A stretch of DNA of 64,000 nt from Nocardia panacis (GCF_003598715.1 NZ_QZFU01000012.1:62001-126000), one strand, 5' to 3'. Shown: positions 36,392-45,791, counted from the stretch's first letter. The notes: generated by a model from the sequence alone, not told the origin. A program made the numbers and translations.

Positions 36392-37140
36392 GGGGCTCCC
36401 GTCTTCGACTCGGTGACACGGCTCGTCTTCGACGAGGTGGCAGGGGTTTTCGATGCGCTCGCGCTATTACGGCGGTGATGCCTGGCGATCTGTTGGCGCA
36501 CATCGGCGGAGACGGTCGGTTCGGCGGCGAGCAGGATGGCGAGCAGATCCGGGTCGGTTCCGGTGAAGACGTCGCGCACGGTGACGCCGTGCTCCGGGAC
36601 GTACTCGACCCGCACCGTATCGCCCGCGCCGATGGTCCCCTCCTCGAGCACCCGCAGATACGCGCCCGTATCCGACCGGAGGGTGAACCGCTTGACCCAC
36701 TGCTTCTCACCGGCCCAGAACTGGAACGGCGCGCACGGCACCCGAGGCGCGCTCACCTCGAACAGCGCCGCGCCGATGCGCCAGCGCGCGCCGAGGACCG
36801 CATCACTGACCGGCAGCCCGTCCAAGCGCAGATTCTCGCCGAACCAGCCCGCGGGTAGGTCGCGGCCCAATTCGGCGCCCCAGCGCCGCGCATCGGCCTC
36901 GGAATAGGCGTATACGGCCTGATCCACACCGCCGTGATTGTCGATATCGCAGACATGGTCGCCGTCGATCCCGAGCGCGTGCGCGCGCACCCGACCCGCG
37001 ACCGGACGCTTATCGATGGCGCTGCGGCCGACCCGCCCCGGCACCGCGATCTCCGCGTGCACGACACAGACCGCGCGCACCGCTCCGGTGTCCCCGACCG
37101 CCATAGCCGGTGCGGGGGCATCGAATTCGGCGTCGTTCAC
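36388..37140 (-). CDS. MOSC domain protein
   Basis: A 250-residue protein with the MOSC fold, a molybdenum-cofactor-related sulfur carrier/reductase domain (YiiM-like). Motifs are HALGIDGDHVCDIDNHGGVDQAVYAY, AGWFGENLRL, and the conserved cysteine in SAPRVPCAPF. The C-terminus ends in a low-complexity tail of about 30 serine, threonine and lysine residues. I used the GTG that overlaps the upstream ygfZ stop (GTGA); an ATG at 37104 would remove 12 residues and is a fair alternative. The substrate is unknown; related YiiM/YcbX proteins reduce N-hydroxylated compounds. Confidence 0.85.
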   Translation of the reverse strand: MNDAEFDAPAPAMAVGDTGAVRAVCVVHAEIAVPGRVGRSAIDKRPVAGRVRAHALGIDGDHVCDIDNHGGVDQAVYAYSEADARRWGAELGRDLPAGWFGENLRLDGLPVSDAVLGARWRIGAALFEVSAPRVPCAPFQFWAGEKQWVKRFTLRSDTGAYLRVLEEGTIGAGDTVRVEYVPEHGVTVRDVFTGTDPDLLAILLAAEPTVSADVRQQIARHHRRNSASASKTPATSSKTSRVTESKTGAP

Positions 37141-38249
37141 CGGCCGCGCAACCGCTCGACCGCGAGGCGGCCCGCCTGGGGTGCGTCGTCGGTGGGCAGC
37201 GAATCCGGATCGATCGCGGCGGCCGTGGGACCGGCGGTGAGCGCGGTATCGGCCGGGACCGTGCGTTTGATCAAAGCCAGTGCGATGGGACCGAATTCGA
37301 AATGGTCGATCACGGTGCCGAGCCTGCCGACGGTGCGGCCGCCCGCCGTGACATCCGCACCGGTGCCGGGCCGGTCGTCTGCCGAACCATCCAGGTGCAG
37401 CAGCACCAGATTTCGCGGCGGTTTGCCCAGATTGTGCACCCGCGCAACGGTTTCCTGACCCCGGTAGCAGCCCTTGTCCAGGTGCACCGCGCCGTGCTCG
37501 TCCGGGCCGCCGATCCAGCGGGCCTCGTGCGGAATGGTCCGCTCGTCGGTGTCGACGCCGACGCGCGGCCGCAGCGCCGCCACCCGCAGCGCCTCGAAGG
37601 CCCACATGCCCGCCGGTTCGGCCCCGGCCTCGGTGAGCCTGGTCCACCAGGTGTTCAGATCGGCGCGCGGGACGATCAGGTCGTAGGAGTCCTCGGTCGG
37701 CCACGGCATCCGGCGCAGCAGACCGCCGTCGGGCAGCGGCACCGCCGCGTAGATCTCGGTAGGGGCTGTGACGCCGAGCGTGGCGACGAGTTCGGCGGTG
37801 CGCGGGCCGAGCAGGGTCAGCACCGCGGAATCGGCGGCCGCGACCCGAACATCGGCCCAGAACACCATCTTGGTGAGAAAGTCGAGCAGGGCCGCGCCGC
37901 GCTCGCCGTCGGAATCGATCCACACGGTGCCGTCGAGATCGGTGAGCACGAAGTGGTGCAGGACGCGGCCCTGCAGATCGAGGTCGAGATTCTCCGCCGA
38001 CTGCCCGTCGGGCAGCTGGGCGACGTGCTGGCTGGAGATGGTGTGCAGCCAGGTCAGCCGGTCGGAGCCGGTGAGGGTCAGCACGGCGCGGTGGGATCGG
38101 TCGATCACCGCCGCGCGCTGGGCGGCGGCCCGCTGTTCACCGAAGGGATCGCCGTAGTGCCAGGCGACGGCGGCGTCGGGTGACTGCGCGGCACCCGCGA
38201 CGGCTCCCGGTTGGGCTAGCAGAGGACTGGGTGCGACGACCACGGACAC
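37137..38249 (-). CDS. ygfZ: YgfZ/GcvT folate-binding protein
   Basis: A 370-residue GcvT-like protein that assists iron-sulfur enzymes in a folate-dependent way. The diagnostic motif is DKGCYRGQETVARVHNLGKPPRN with its conserved cysteine. An N-terminal SHRAVLTLTGSDRLTWLHTI is also typical. It corresponds to Rv0811c in position. The GTG start (VSVVVAPSPLL) sits 5-6 bases after TAGAGT on the minus strand, so the mRNA is probably leaderless. It heads the operon with the MOSC and asparaginase genes, each joined by a GTGA overlap. It is divergent from pabC. Confidence 0.9.
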   Translation of the reverse strand: MSVVVAPSPLLAQPGAVAGAAQSPDAAVAWHYGDPFGEQRAAAQRAAVIDRSHRAVLTLTGSDRLTWLHTISSQHVAQLPDGQSAENLDLDLQGRVLHHFVLTDLDGTVWIDSDGERGAALLDFLTKMVFWADVRVAAADSAVLTLLGPRTAELVATLGVTAPTEIYAAVPLPDGGLLRRMPWPTEDSYDLIVPRADLNTWWTRLTEAGAEPAGMWAFEALRVAALRPRVGVDTDERTIPHEARWIGGPDEHGAVHLDKGCYRGQETVARVHNLGKPPRNLVLLHLDGSADDRPGTGADVTAGGRTVGRLGTVIDHFEFGPIALALIKRTVPADTALTAGPTAAAIDPDSLPTDDAPQAGRLAVERLRGR

Positions 38250-38321
38250 GCATTCCACTCTAGGCGCGTCGGAATCGGTGTGTCGCGCGGGCCGCGCCGG
38301 ATATATGACACGGGCGTATGG

Positions 38322-38361
38322 CGCGGCCCACACTGAGGGATCGCGGCCCGCGCTGAGGGAT
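38322..38361. repeat. two tandem 20-bp repeats between ygfZ and pabC
   Basis: CGCGGCCCACACTGAGGGAT is followed directly by CGCGGCCCGCGCTGAGGGAT, two mismatches in 20. The repeats lie in the divergent promoter region, about two helical turns each. Confidence 0.6.
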
Positions 38362-38456
38362 ATGGCTGGACCCGCGCGCGTTGGATATCGAGGGGTCCCC
38401 GGAACCCTTTACGGACCCACCTCGCGGCGGCGCTCGGTGACCTAGGCTCAACACCC

Positions 38457-39374
38457 ATGGTGGATCGGGTACTTGTCACACTCGACGGCGCGGACCGCGA
38501 TCCGGACGCGCCGCTGTTGTACGCCGACGATATGGGTGCGCTGCGCGGCGACGGCGTCTTCGAGACGGTGCTGGTGCGCTCGGGTGTGGCCTGCGCGTTG
38601 GAATTTCATCTCGGCAGGCTGCGTCGCTCGGCGCAGGCGCTCGACCTGCCCGACCCGGAATTGGGGCGTTGGCGCGCGGCCGTGGAGCGCGCGGCCGAGC
38701 AGTGGGGCACCGAGCGGGAGGGCATGCTGCGCATGATCTATACCCGCGGCCGCGACGGCGACCAACCCGCCGCGCCCGCCAAGGTGACCTCGGGCGATCT
38801 GGCCGCCCTTACCCGACCCACCGCCTATGTGCTGGTGGCGCCGGTGCCCGCGCGGGTGGTGGCGGCGCGTGCGGACGGCATTGCGGTGCAGACCCTTTCG
38901 CGCGGTATCTCGATCGATCTGGCTCAGGCCGCGCCTTGGCAGTTGCTCGGTGCGAAGACGCTGTCGTATGCCACCAATATGGCCGCGCTGCGCTTCGCGC
39001 ACCGGATGGGGGCCGACGATGTCATCTTCACCAGCACCGAGAATCGGGTCCTGGAGGGGCCGCGCTCGACGGTGGTGATCGCGCGGGATCGCACCCTGCT
39101 CACCCCGCCCGCGAAAAATGGTGTGCTGCCCGGTGTTACGCAGCGGGCGCTGTTCGTGGAGGCGGGGAAGGCGGGCTGGGATTGCCGCTACGAATCGCTC
39201 TACACCGCCGACCTGCTGACCTGTGACAGCGTATGGCTACTGTCGAGCATCACCTTGGCCGCCAGGGTGAATTCGCTGGATGGACTGCGGATGTCGGCCC
39301 CGGAGAATGCCGCCGAGATCATCGATCTGGTGGACAGGGGTGTGGCGCGCAGCGGCGCGGTCGGCGATTGGTGA
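38457..39374 (+). CDS. pabC: aminodeoxychorismate lyase-like class IV aminotransferase
   Basis: A 305-residue fold-type IV PLP enzyme. The PLP lysine lies in LLGAKTLSYATNMAALR, and the phosphate-binding segment is in DDVIFTSTENRVLEG. In folate synthesis it would release p-aminobenzoate from aminodeoxychorismate. It matches Rv0812 in position and annotation. Class IV members also include branched-chain and D-amino acid aminotransferases, so the substrate is an inference. TAGGCT ends eight bases before the ATG. Pairing with the folate-dependent ygfZ across a shared promoter region is suggestive. Confidence 0.85.
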   Translation: MVDRVLVTLDGADRDPDAPLLYADDMGALRGDGVFETVLVRSGVACALEFHLGRLRRSAQALDLPDPELGRWRAAVERAAEQWGTEREGMLRMIYTRGRDGDQPAAPAKVTSGDLAALTRPTAYVLVAPVPARVVAARADGIAVQTLSRGISIDLAQAAPWQLLGAKTLSYATNMAALRFAHRMGADDVIFTSTENRVLEGPRSTVVIARDRTLLTPPAKNGVLPGVTQRALFVEAGKAGWDCRYESLYTADLLTCDSVWLLSSITLAARVNSLDGLRMSAPENAAEIIDLVDRGVARSGAVGDW

Positions 39375-39485
39375 GTCGGCGCCCCGATCGTGATCTATGT
39401 CCTACCCCTATTCGTGAACGTGCTGGTCCGCGCCGAATGACCCGGTGTGTCGTGGCCTAGACCTCACCGAATCGCCTCCGGCCCC

Positions 39486-39513
39486 GACGTAGTCTTACTA
39501 CGTCATGTCGTAG
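39486..39513 (+). promoter_or_regulatory. candidate operator upstream of cydA
   Basis: GACGTAGT-CTT-ACTACGTC is a perfect 8-bp inverted repeat (39486-39504). CTACG-N6-CGTAG overlaps it (39498-39513), giving three CGTAG/CTACG half-sites at about one-turn spacing. It ends 18 bases before the cydA TTG. The pattern does not match the Rex (TTGTG-type) or CRP consensus I know. A regulator of cytochrome bd expression is the natural inference. Confidence 0.6.
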
Positions 39514-39531
39514 ATCGGCAGGAGGACAAAG

Positions 39532-41022
39532 TTGTCGGCCCTGGACGTCTCCCGATGGCAGTTCGGCATCACGACCGTCTACCACTTCATGTTCGTGCCG
39601 CTCACCATCGGGCTGGCCCCGTTGGTCGCGGGCATGCAGACGGCGTGGGTGATCACTGGCAAGGAGCACTGGTATCGCCTCACCAAGTTCTTCGGGAAAC
39701 TGTTCCTGATCAACTTCGCGCTCGGCGTCGCCACCGGCATAGTGCAGGAGTTCCAGTTCGGTATGAACTGGAGCGAATACTCCCGCTTCGTCGGTGATGT
39801 CTTCGGCGCACCGCTCGCGCTGGAGGGGCTGGTCGCCTTCTTCATGGAGTCGACCTTCTTGGGCCTGTGGATCTTCGGCTGGACCCGACTGCCGAAACTC
39901 GTACACCTGGCCACGATCTGGATGGTGGCCATCGGCGTCAACGCCTCGGCCTTCTTCATCGTCGCCGCCAACTCGTTCATGCAGCACCCCGTCGGCGCGA
40001 CCTACAAAGCCGAACGCGGACGCGCGGAACTGACCAGCATTGTCGAACTGCTCACCAATAACACGGCGCTGGCGGCATTTCCGCACGTGGTGGCCGGATC
40101 CTTCCTCACCGCGGCCACTTTCGTCTCGGGTATCGCGGGCTGGTGGATGGTGCGCAACGCGCGCAGCGGCGATCCGGAGAAACTGGCCGACGCCCGCGCC
40201 ATGTGGCGGCCCGTCTCGCGCGCGGGTCTGGTCGTCATGGTGCTGGCGCTGCTCGCGCTCGTCTTCACCGGCGATACCCAGGGCAAGCTCATGTTCGACC
40301 AGCAGCCGATGAAGATGGCCTCGGCCGAATCGCTGTGCCACTCCGAGACCGATCCCGACTTCTCGGTGCTCACCGTCGGCACCCACAACAACTGCGACAG
40401 CGTCATTCACCTGATCGAGGTGCCCTATGTGCTGCCGCTGCTGGCCAAAGCCAAACTCTCCGGCGTGCACCTGGACGGGGTGGTCGACCTGCAGAAGGTC
40501 TACAACGAGAAGTACGGCGTCGGCGACTATCGGCCCAACCTGTTCGTCACGTACTGGTCCTTCCGCGCCATGATCGGACTGTCGGCCGGATCGGCGCTGC
40601 TGGTCCTGCTCGGCTGGTGGTTCACCAGGCGCGGCCGGGTGCCGACCCGGCGCTGGTTCGGTTGGCTGAGCCTGCTCATGATCCCCACCCCGTTTCTGGC
40701 CAACAGCGCGGGCTGGGTCTTCACCGAAATGGGGCGCCAGCCGTGGGTGGTCGCCCCCAACCCCACCGGAGATCCGAATCTGCGCATCACCGTGCAGCAG
40801 GCCGTGTCCGGACATACCGCGAGCACCGTGTGGATCTCGCTGATCACCTTCACCGTGCTCTACGGCCTGCTCGCGATCGTCTGGTTCTACCTGATGCGGC
40901 GCTACACCGTGGCCGGACCCGAACCTGCCGCGAAACCCGTTGGCACATCCGGTGATTCCGGCGGTGAAGGCGGCACGCCTTCGGAAGAGCCCGCCGTCGA
41001 ACAGCTTTCCTTCGCCTACTAG
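39532..41022 (+). CDS. cydA: cytochrome bd ubiquinol oxidase subunit I
   Basis: A 496-residue membrane protein with about nine helices. Haem ligands are visible: H18 in TTVYHFMFVP (b595), H185 in FPHVVAGSF and M347 in YWSFRAMIGL (b558), with E99 and the GRQPW motif (EMGRQPW). The Q-loop is of the short type. Cytochrome bd reduces oxygen at high affinity without pumping protons. The TTG start is set by AGGAGG six bases upstream. The tail of about 35 residues after the last helix is polar. In M. tuberculosis cydABDC is elsewhere (Rv1620c-Rv1623c), so the placement is lineage-specific. Confidence 0.96.
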   Translation: MSALDVSRWQFGITTVYHFMFVPLTIGLAPLVAGMQTAWVITGKEHWYRLTKFFGKLFLINFALGVATGIVQEFQFGMNWSEYSRFVGDVFGAPLALEGLVAFFMESTFLGLWIFGWTRLPKLVHLATIWMVAIGVNASAFFIVAANSFMQHPVGATYKAERGRAELTSIVELLTNNTALAAFPHVVAGSFLTAATFVSGIAGWWMVRNARSGDPEKLADARAMWRPVSRAGLVVMVLALLALVFTGDTQGKLMFDQQPMKMASAESLCHSETDPDFSVLTVGTHNNCDSVIHLIEVPYVLPLLAKAKLSGVHLDGVVDLQKVYNEKYGVGDYRPNLFVTYWSFRAMIGLSAGSALLVLLGWWFTRRGRVPTRRWFGWLSLLMIPTPFLANSAGWVFTEMGRQPWVVAPNPTGDPNLRITVQQAVSGHTASTVWISLITFTVLYGLLAIVWFYLMRRYTVAGPEPAAKPVGTSGDSGGEGGTPSEEPAVEQLSFAY

Positions 41023-41031
41023 GAGTCGGTG

Positions 41032-42063
41032 ATGAGCCTGCAAGAGTTCTGGTTTCTGCTGATCGGAGTGCTGTTCACCGGGTACTTCGTACTCGAGGGC
41101 TTCGACTTCGGCGTCGGCATGCTCATGCCCATCCTCGGGCGCGGCGACGACGCGCGCAGGCGGGTCGCGCTCAACACGATCGGACCGGTGTGGGACGGCA
41201 ACGAGGTGTGGTTGCTCACCGCGGGCGGCGCCATGTTCGCCGCCTTCCCGGAGTGGTACGCGAGTTTGTTCTCCGGTTTCTACTTCGCGCTGCTGATCCT
41301 GCTGGTCGGACTCATCCTGCGCGTGGTCGCCATCGAATGGCGCGGCAAGATCGACGACCCGCGCTGGCGGCGCCGCGCCGATCTCGGCATCGGCCTCGGC
41401 TCCTGGCTGCCCGCCCTGGCCTGGGGCTGGGTCTTCGCCAACGTGGTGCGCGGCGTCCCGCTCGACGCGCGCAAACAGTTCGCCGGATCGGTGTGGGACC
41501 TGTTCGACCCGTACGCCGTCCTCGGCGGACTGGCGACCGGGCTGCTGTTCGCACTGCACGGCGCGACCTTCCTGGTGCTCAAGACCGGCGGCGAATACCG
41601 CGACGAAGCGCTGCGTGCGCTGCGGGTGCTGCTCGGACCGACGGTGCTGGTCGTCGGCGCGTTCGGACTGTGGACCCAGCTCGCCTACGGGAACGGCTGG
41701 ACCTGGATCGCGTTGGGGGCGGCCGTCCTCGGGTTGCTGGTCTCCGGTGCGGCCGCCTTCACCCAGCGCGACGGCTGGGGTTTCGTCGGCACCACGGTGG
41801 CCGTCGCGGCGGCGAGCGCGCTGCTGTTCGGGTCGCTGTTCCCGAATGTGCTGCCCTCCACCATCGACGCGGCCTACAACCTCACCATCCACAACGCGTC
41901 CTCGACCCCGTACACCCTGAAGGTGATGAGCTGGGCGGCCGTGCTGGTGACCCCGGTGGTGCTGATCTACCAGGGCTGGACCTACTGGGTCTTCCGCAAA
42001 CGCATTACCGTCCAGCAGATTCCGGCGTCGGTCGGTTTGCCGCTCGCCACCGCTCGCGATTGA
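41032..42063 (+). CDS. cydB: cytochrome bd ubiquinol oxidase subunit II
   Basis: A 343-residue membrane protein pairing with CydA. The N-terminal LQEFWFLLIGVLFTGYFVLEGFDFGVGML and IGPVWDGNEVWLLTAGGA are family signatures, followed by seven further helices. AGGAG lies six bases before the ATG; an adjoining GTG one codon earlier is possible. It starts nine bases after the cydA stop and is followed by cydD, so the four cyd genes form one operon. Confidence 0.96.
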   Translation: MSLQEFWFLLIGVLFTGYFVLEGFDFGVGMLMPILGRGDDARRRVALNTIGPVWDGNEVWLLTAGGAMFAAFPEWYASLFSGFYFALLILLVGLILRVVAIEWRGKIDDPRWRRRADLGIGLGSWLPALAWGWVFANVVRGVPLDARKQFAGSVWDLFDPYAVLGGLATGLLFALHGATFLVLKTGGEYRDEALRALRVLLGPTVLVVGAFGLWTQLAYGNGWTWIALGAAVLGLLVSGAAAFTQRDGWGFVGTTVAVAAASALLFGSLFPNVLPSTIDAAYNLTIHNASSTPYTLKVMSWAAVLVTPVVLIYQGWTYWVFRKRITVQQIPASVGLPLATARD

Positions 42064-42076
42064 CCCGAGGGATGTC

Positions 42077-43879
42077 ATGGCCCGCCCACCGATAGATCCG
42101 CGCCTGTGGCGACACGCGCGCTCGGCCCGCCGCTACCTGGCCCTCAGCGTCGCGCTGTCGGTGGCGATCACCGGTGCGCTGGTGGTCACGGCGCTGGAAT
42201 TGGCGAGCGTGCTGGCCGGGGTCATCACCGAGCCGGGTCGGCGCGGCATCGGCGCGTGGACCACCGAACTGGCGGTCCTGGCGGTGGCCATCGCCGTGCG
42301 GGCGGCGGCCACCTGGTGGCAGGCGCGGCTGGCGCACCGGGCGGGCGCCGATGTGGTGGCGGAGTTGGAGACGGCGGCGCTCGCGGCCGCCGCCCAACTG
42401 CCCCCCCGCGAACTCGACACGCGCCGTACGGAATTGGCGGTGGTGGTCGGCAGCGGGCTGGCCGGACTGCGCGGCTACCTGGCCGGCTACCTGCCCGCGC
42501 TGCTGCTCGCCGCGATCGTCCCGCCCACCGTCATGGCGGTCATCGCGGCCCACGATCCGATCTCGGGACTGATCACCGTGCTCACGGTGCCGCTCATCCC
42601 GATCTTCATGATCCTGATCGGCCTGCTCACCAAGGGACGCGCGGCTGCCACGCTGACCGCGGCGACCCGCCTGTCCGATCAACTGCTCGACCTGTTCGCG
42701 GGCATGCCGACCCTGCGCGCGCTCGGCCGCGAAATGCCCGCGGCGGCAGAGGATTCCGGGCGCACGATGGCGCATCGAGTGCGCGAGCTCGGCGATGCCC
42801 TGCGCCAACGCACGATGCGTGCGCTGCGTCTGGCCTTCTTGTCCTCGATGGTCCTGGAAATGCTGGCCACCCTGTGTGTCGCGTTGGTGGCAGTCTCCAT
42901 CGGCATGCGCCTGGTCTTCGGGCATATGAGCCTGTACGCGGGCCTGGTCGCGCTCATCCTGGCCCCCGAGGTCTACTGGCCGCTGCGCACCGTCGGCGAG
43001 CGCTTCCACGCCGCCCAGGACGGAATGGCGGCCGCCGATAAGGCTTTCGCGGTGTTGGAGCCGGAAGCATCTGCTGTTGAGGACGATTCGGCGATCGAAG
43101 CGCGACCGGATGCCGAGGAGATGGGCGGCGATCGGGTCGAGGAAGCCGCGGTGCAGGCTGTCTCGCACGAGAACCCCCTCGCTCCCGGCCGATTCGCGTC
43201 CGCGAGCGATGGCGCGATCATCCGGTTGCGCGGTTTGAATATCGCGGCTCGGGATGGATTCGCGCCCGCCGCGCTGACGGCGCAGCTTCGTCCCGGCGAG
43301 GTCACCGTGCTGGCGGGGCCGAACGGAAGCGGGAAATCGACCACACTGCAAGCGATTCTCGGTTTGCTCACCCCCGATCGCGGGTCGGTGACCATCGACG
43401 GCGTCGACGTGGGAGCGCTCGATCCGCAGCGGTGGTGGTCGCGGGTCGCCTGGTTGCCACAGCGTCCGGTGCTGGTGCCGGGGACACTGCGCGACAACCT
43501 CGAACTGCTCGGCGCATCGACCGACGAGCCCCGCGACCTCGAGTCGGCCTGTACCGCCACGGGATTCGATGCCGTACTGAACGAACTGCCCCACCGATGG
43601 GACACGGTAGTCGGCCAAGGCGGCCTGGGACTGTCACTGGGACAGCGTCAGCGCCTGGCCCTGGCGCGGGTGCTCGCCGCCCCGCGCCCCGTGCTCCTGC
43701 TGGACGAACCGACCGCCCATCTCGACTCCGCGAGCGAGGCAACCGTTCTGGCGGCCCTGACCGCGCGCGCCCGCGCCGGAGCCACGGTCGTCGTGGTCGG
43801 CCACCGCCGCTCGGTACTCGCCATCGCCGACCACATCGTCCGGGTGCACGCGACCGCGACGGAAGCGGTATCCGCATGA
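42077..43879 (+). CDS. cydD: thiol reductant ABC exporter subunit CydD
   Basis: A 600-residue half-transporter: six helices in the first about 310 residues, then an ABC domain with Walker A GPNGSGKST and Walker B VLLLDEPTAHLD. CydDC exports glutathione or cysteine in E. coli and is needed for cytochrome bd assembly; in a mycothiol producer the thiol may differ. The ABC signature reads LSLGQRQR, with leucine in place of the usual glycine. A polar linker of about 60 residues (near 330-390) separates the halves. It starts 13 bases after cydB. Confidence 0.92.
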   Translation: MARPPIDPRLWRHARSARRYLALSVALSVAITGALVVTALELASVLAGVITEPGRRGIGAWTTELAVLAVAIAVRAAATWWQARLAHRAGADVVAELETAALAAAAQLPPRELDTRRTELAVVVGSGLAGLRGYLAGYLPALLLAAIVPPTVMAVIAAHDPISGLITVLTVPLIPIFMILIGLLTKGRAAATLTAATRLSDQLLDLFAGMPTLRALGREMPAAAEDSGRTMAHRVRELGDALRQRTMRALRLAFLSSMVLEMLATLCVALVAVSIGMRLVFGHMSLYAGLVALILAPEVYWPLRTVGERFHAAQDGMAAADKAFAVLEPEASAVEDDSAIEARPDAEEMGGDRVEEAAVQAVSHENPLAPGRFASASDGAIIRLRGLNIAARDGFAPAALTAQLRPGEVTVLAGPNGSGKSTTLQAILGLLTPDRGSVTIDGVDVGALDPQRWWSRVAWLPQRPVLVPGTLRDNLELLGASTDEPRDLESACTATGFDAVLNELPHRWDTVVGQGGLGLSLGQRQRLALARVLAAPRPVLLLDEPTAHLDSASEATVLAALTARARAGATVVVVGHRRSVLAIADHIVRVHATATEAVSA

Positions 43880-43958
43880 CGCACCACCGATTTCCTAGAG
43901 TCGAGACCGGTCCGCGCCTCGGGTTGCGATCAGTGGCACTCGGTGCGAGGAGGGTCGG

Positions 43959-45791
43959 GTGACTTCCGAGGCGGTCGGCAGTGCCGCGAATGGTGGTGTC
44001 CGGCAGGATATTCGACGCATGTGGCGGCTGCTGGAGCTGTCGGTGGGGCGGGTCGCGTCCGCGATCGGTTGGGGTGTGCTCGCGCTCGGTAGCGGGCTGG
44101 CCTTGGCGGGGCTGGCGGCGTGGTTGATCGCGCGGGCCTGGCAGATGCCGCCGGTGCTGGATCTGAGCATCGCGGTGGTTTCCGTTCGGGCGCTGGGTAT
44201 TTCCCGCGGGCTCTGCCGATATCTGGAGCGGCTGGCCACCCATGATGTGGCGCTGCGGTCGATGACCTCGGCCCGCACCTCGACCTATCGGGCGCTCGCG
44301 CGATCCACCGGGTGGTTGCGGCGGCCGTCCGGTGCGGGAGAGGTCGGCGGACTGCGGCGGGGAGATCTGCTGGTGCGCGTGGGGAGCGATATCGATGACC
44401 TCGGCGCGGCCGTGGTTCGGGTGTTGGTGCCGGTCGCGGTGTCGATCATCCTGTCCGCCATGGCTATTGGCGCACTGGCCACGATCTCGCCCGCGGCGGC
44501 CGGAATTCTCGCGGCGGCGCTGGCCGTCTCCGGTGTACTCGCCCCATGGCTCTCGGCGCGTGCGGCGCGGGAGGCCGAGCACGCGGTGCGCGCCGACCGA
44601 ACCGAATTCACCGCGCAGGCGCTCACCGTGCTCGATCACGCGGCCGAATTGCGGGTCGCGGGGAAACTCGATGGCGCTGTCGCCAGGGCGACAGCGGCGG
44701 GACGTCGGGCTGTCCGCGCGGAGGACCGGGCGGCGGCGCGCACCGCGTGGTCGACGGCGGCCACCCCGCTGTCGATCGGTGTCAGCGCCCTCGGCGCATT
44801 GCTCATCGGCATTGTCACCTACGGCCCCAATAGCGGCGCTCCCGGCACGATGACCCCGATGGCCCTCGCCATCCTGGTCCTGCTGCCGTTATCGGCGTTC
44901 GAGTCGGTCACGCCATTGTCGGCTGCCGCCCAGGCATTCACCGCTGCCCGCGCCGCCTTGCACCGGCTCGCTTCGGTGGACCGGGCAGAGGTCCCGCGAC
45001 CGACACCCGCGCAGGGCTCAATAGCCAAGGGCGGGCGCATCACCGCGCGATCGGACTCGTCGCTCGCTGCCTGCGCGCAAGTCGGCGTCGTCGCAACGGC
45101 GGCGCGAGGATCGGCGCCAACGCGGGCCACCGTGGATCGCGCGGATGTCGGTGGGGTCGCCGACGCCGCATTGAGCGACCGGGGGATCGATCTCCCACCG
45201 GGCCGCCGGATCGCGATCGTCGGCCCGAGCGGTTCTGGCAAGACCACCCTGCTCATGTCCTGGGCCGGACTTTTCGGCGCCAGGCGCGACGACGCGATCT
45301 TCTTCGCCGAGGACGCCCACCTGTTCGGCACATCGATCCTGGAGAACCTGCGGGTCGCGCGGGGCGATCTCACCGTCGACGAGGCCGAGAACGCCTTGCG
45401 CGCAGTGGGTCTCGGCGAATGGCTGGAAACTCTCGCCGAAGGTGTCGCCACCACGCTCATCGGCGGCGCGGCGGCGGTTTCCGGTGGGCAGCGTCGGCGC
45501 ATTCTGCTGGCGCGCGCCTTGGTCTCGCCGGCCCGCATGCTGCTGCTCGACGAGCCGACCGAACATATCGAGGCCGAGGCGGGCGCGGATCTGCTGCGCG
45601 CACTGCTCGATCCGCGGACTGGCCTCGTCACGCCGGATCGCACTGTGGTGGTAGTCACACATCAGCTCCCGGCGGGTCATGCCGCCGACACGGTCGTGGA
45701 GTTCACCGAATCCGGCCAGGTCACAACGGTTTTCCCGAATCGGGCGGCCATAGATTTCGCGCTGCGGGAAAATCCGTTGCCGAGTCGATAA
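43959..45791 (+). CDS. cydC: thiol reductant ABC exporter subunit CydC
   Basis: A 610-residue half-transporter, the second half of CydDC. Helices occupy about residues 30-310 (for example WGVLALGSGLALAGLAAWLI). The ABC domain has Walker A GPSGSGKTTL, signature VSGGQRRR and Walker B MLLLDEPTEHIE. Between the halves is an unusually long alanine/serine-rich linker (about residues 345-405), and the part of the nucleotide-binding domain before Walker A seems shortened. GTG start with AGGAGGGT upstream. The gap after cydD is 79 bases. Confidence 0.9.
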   Translation: MTSEAVGSAANGGVRQDIRRMWRLLELSVGRVASAIGWGVLALGSGLALAGLAAWLIARAWQMPPVLDLSIAVVSVRALGISRGLCRYLERLATHDVALRSMTSARTSTYRALARSTGWLRRPSGAGEVGGLRRGDLLVRVGSDIDDLGAAVVRVLVPVAVSIILSAMAIGALATISPAAAGILAAALAVSGVLAPWLSARAAREAEHAVRADRTEFTAQALTVLDHAAELRVAGKLDGAVARATAAGRRAVRAEDRAAARTAWSTAATPLSIGVSALGALLIGIVTYGPNSGAPGTMTPMALAILVLLPLSAFESVTPLSAAAQAFTAARAALHRLASVDRAEVPRPTPAQGSIAKGGRITARSDSSLAACAQVGVVATAARGSAPTRATVDRADVGGVADAALSDRGIDLPPGRRIAIVGPSGSGKTTLLMSWAGLFGARRDDAIFFAEDAHLFGTSILENLRVARGDLTVDEAENALRAVGLGEWLETLAEGVATTLIGGAAAVSGGQRRRILLARALVSPARMLLLDEPTEHIEAEAGADLLRALLDPRTGLVTPDRTVVVVTHQLPAGHAADTVVEFTESGQVTTVFPNRAAIDFALRENPLPSR

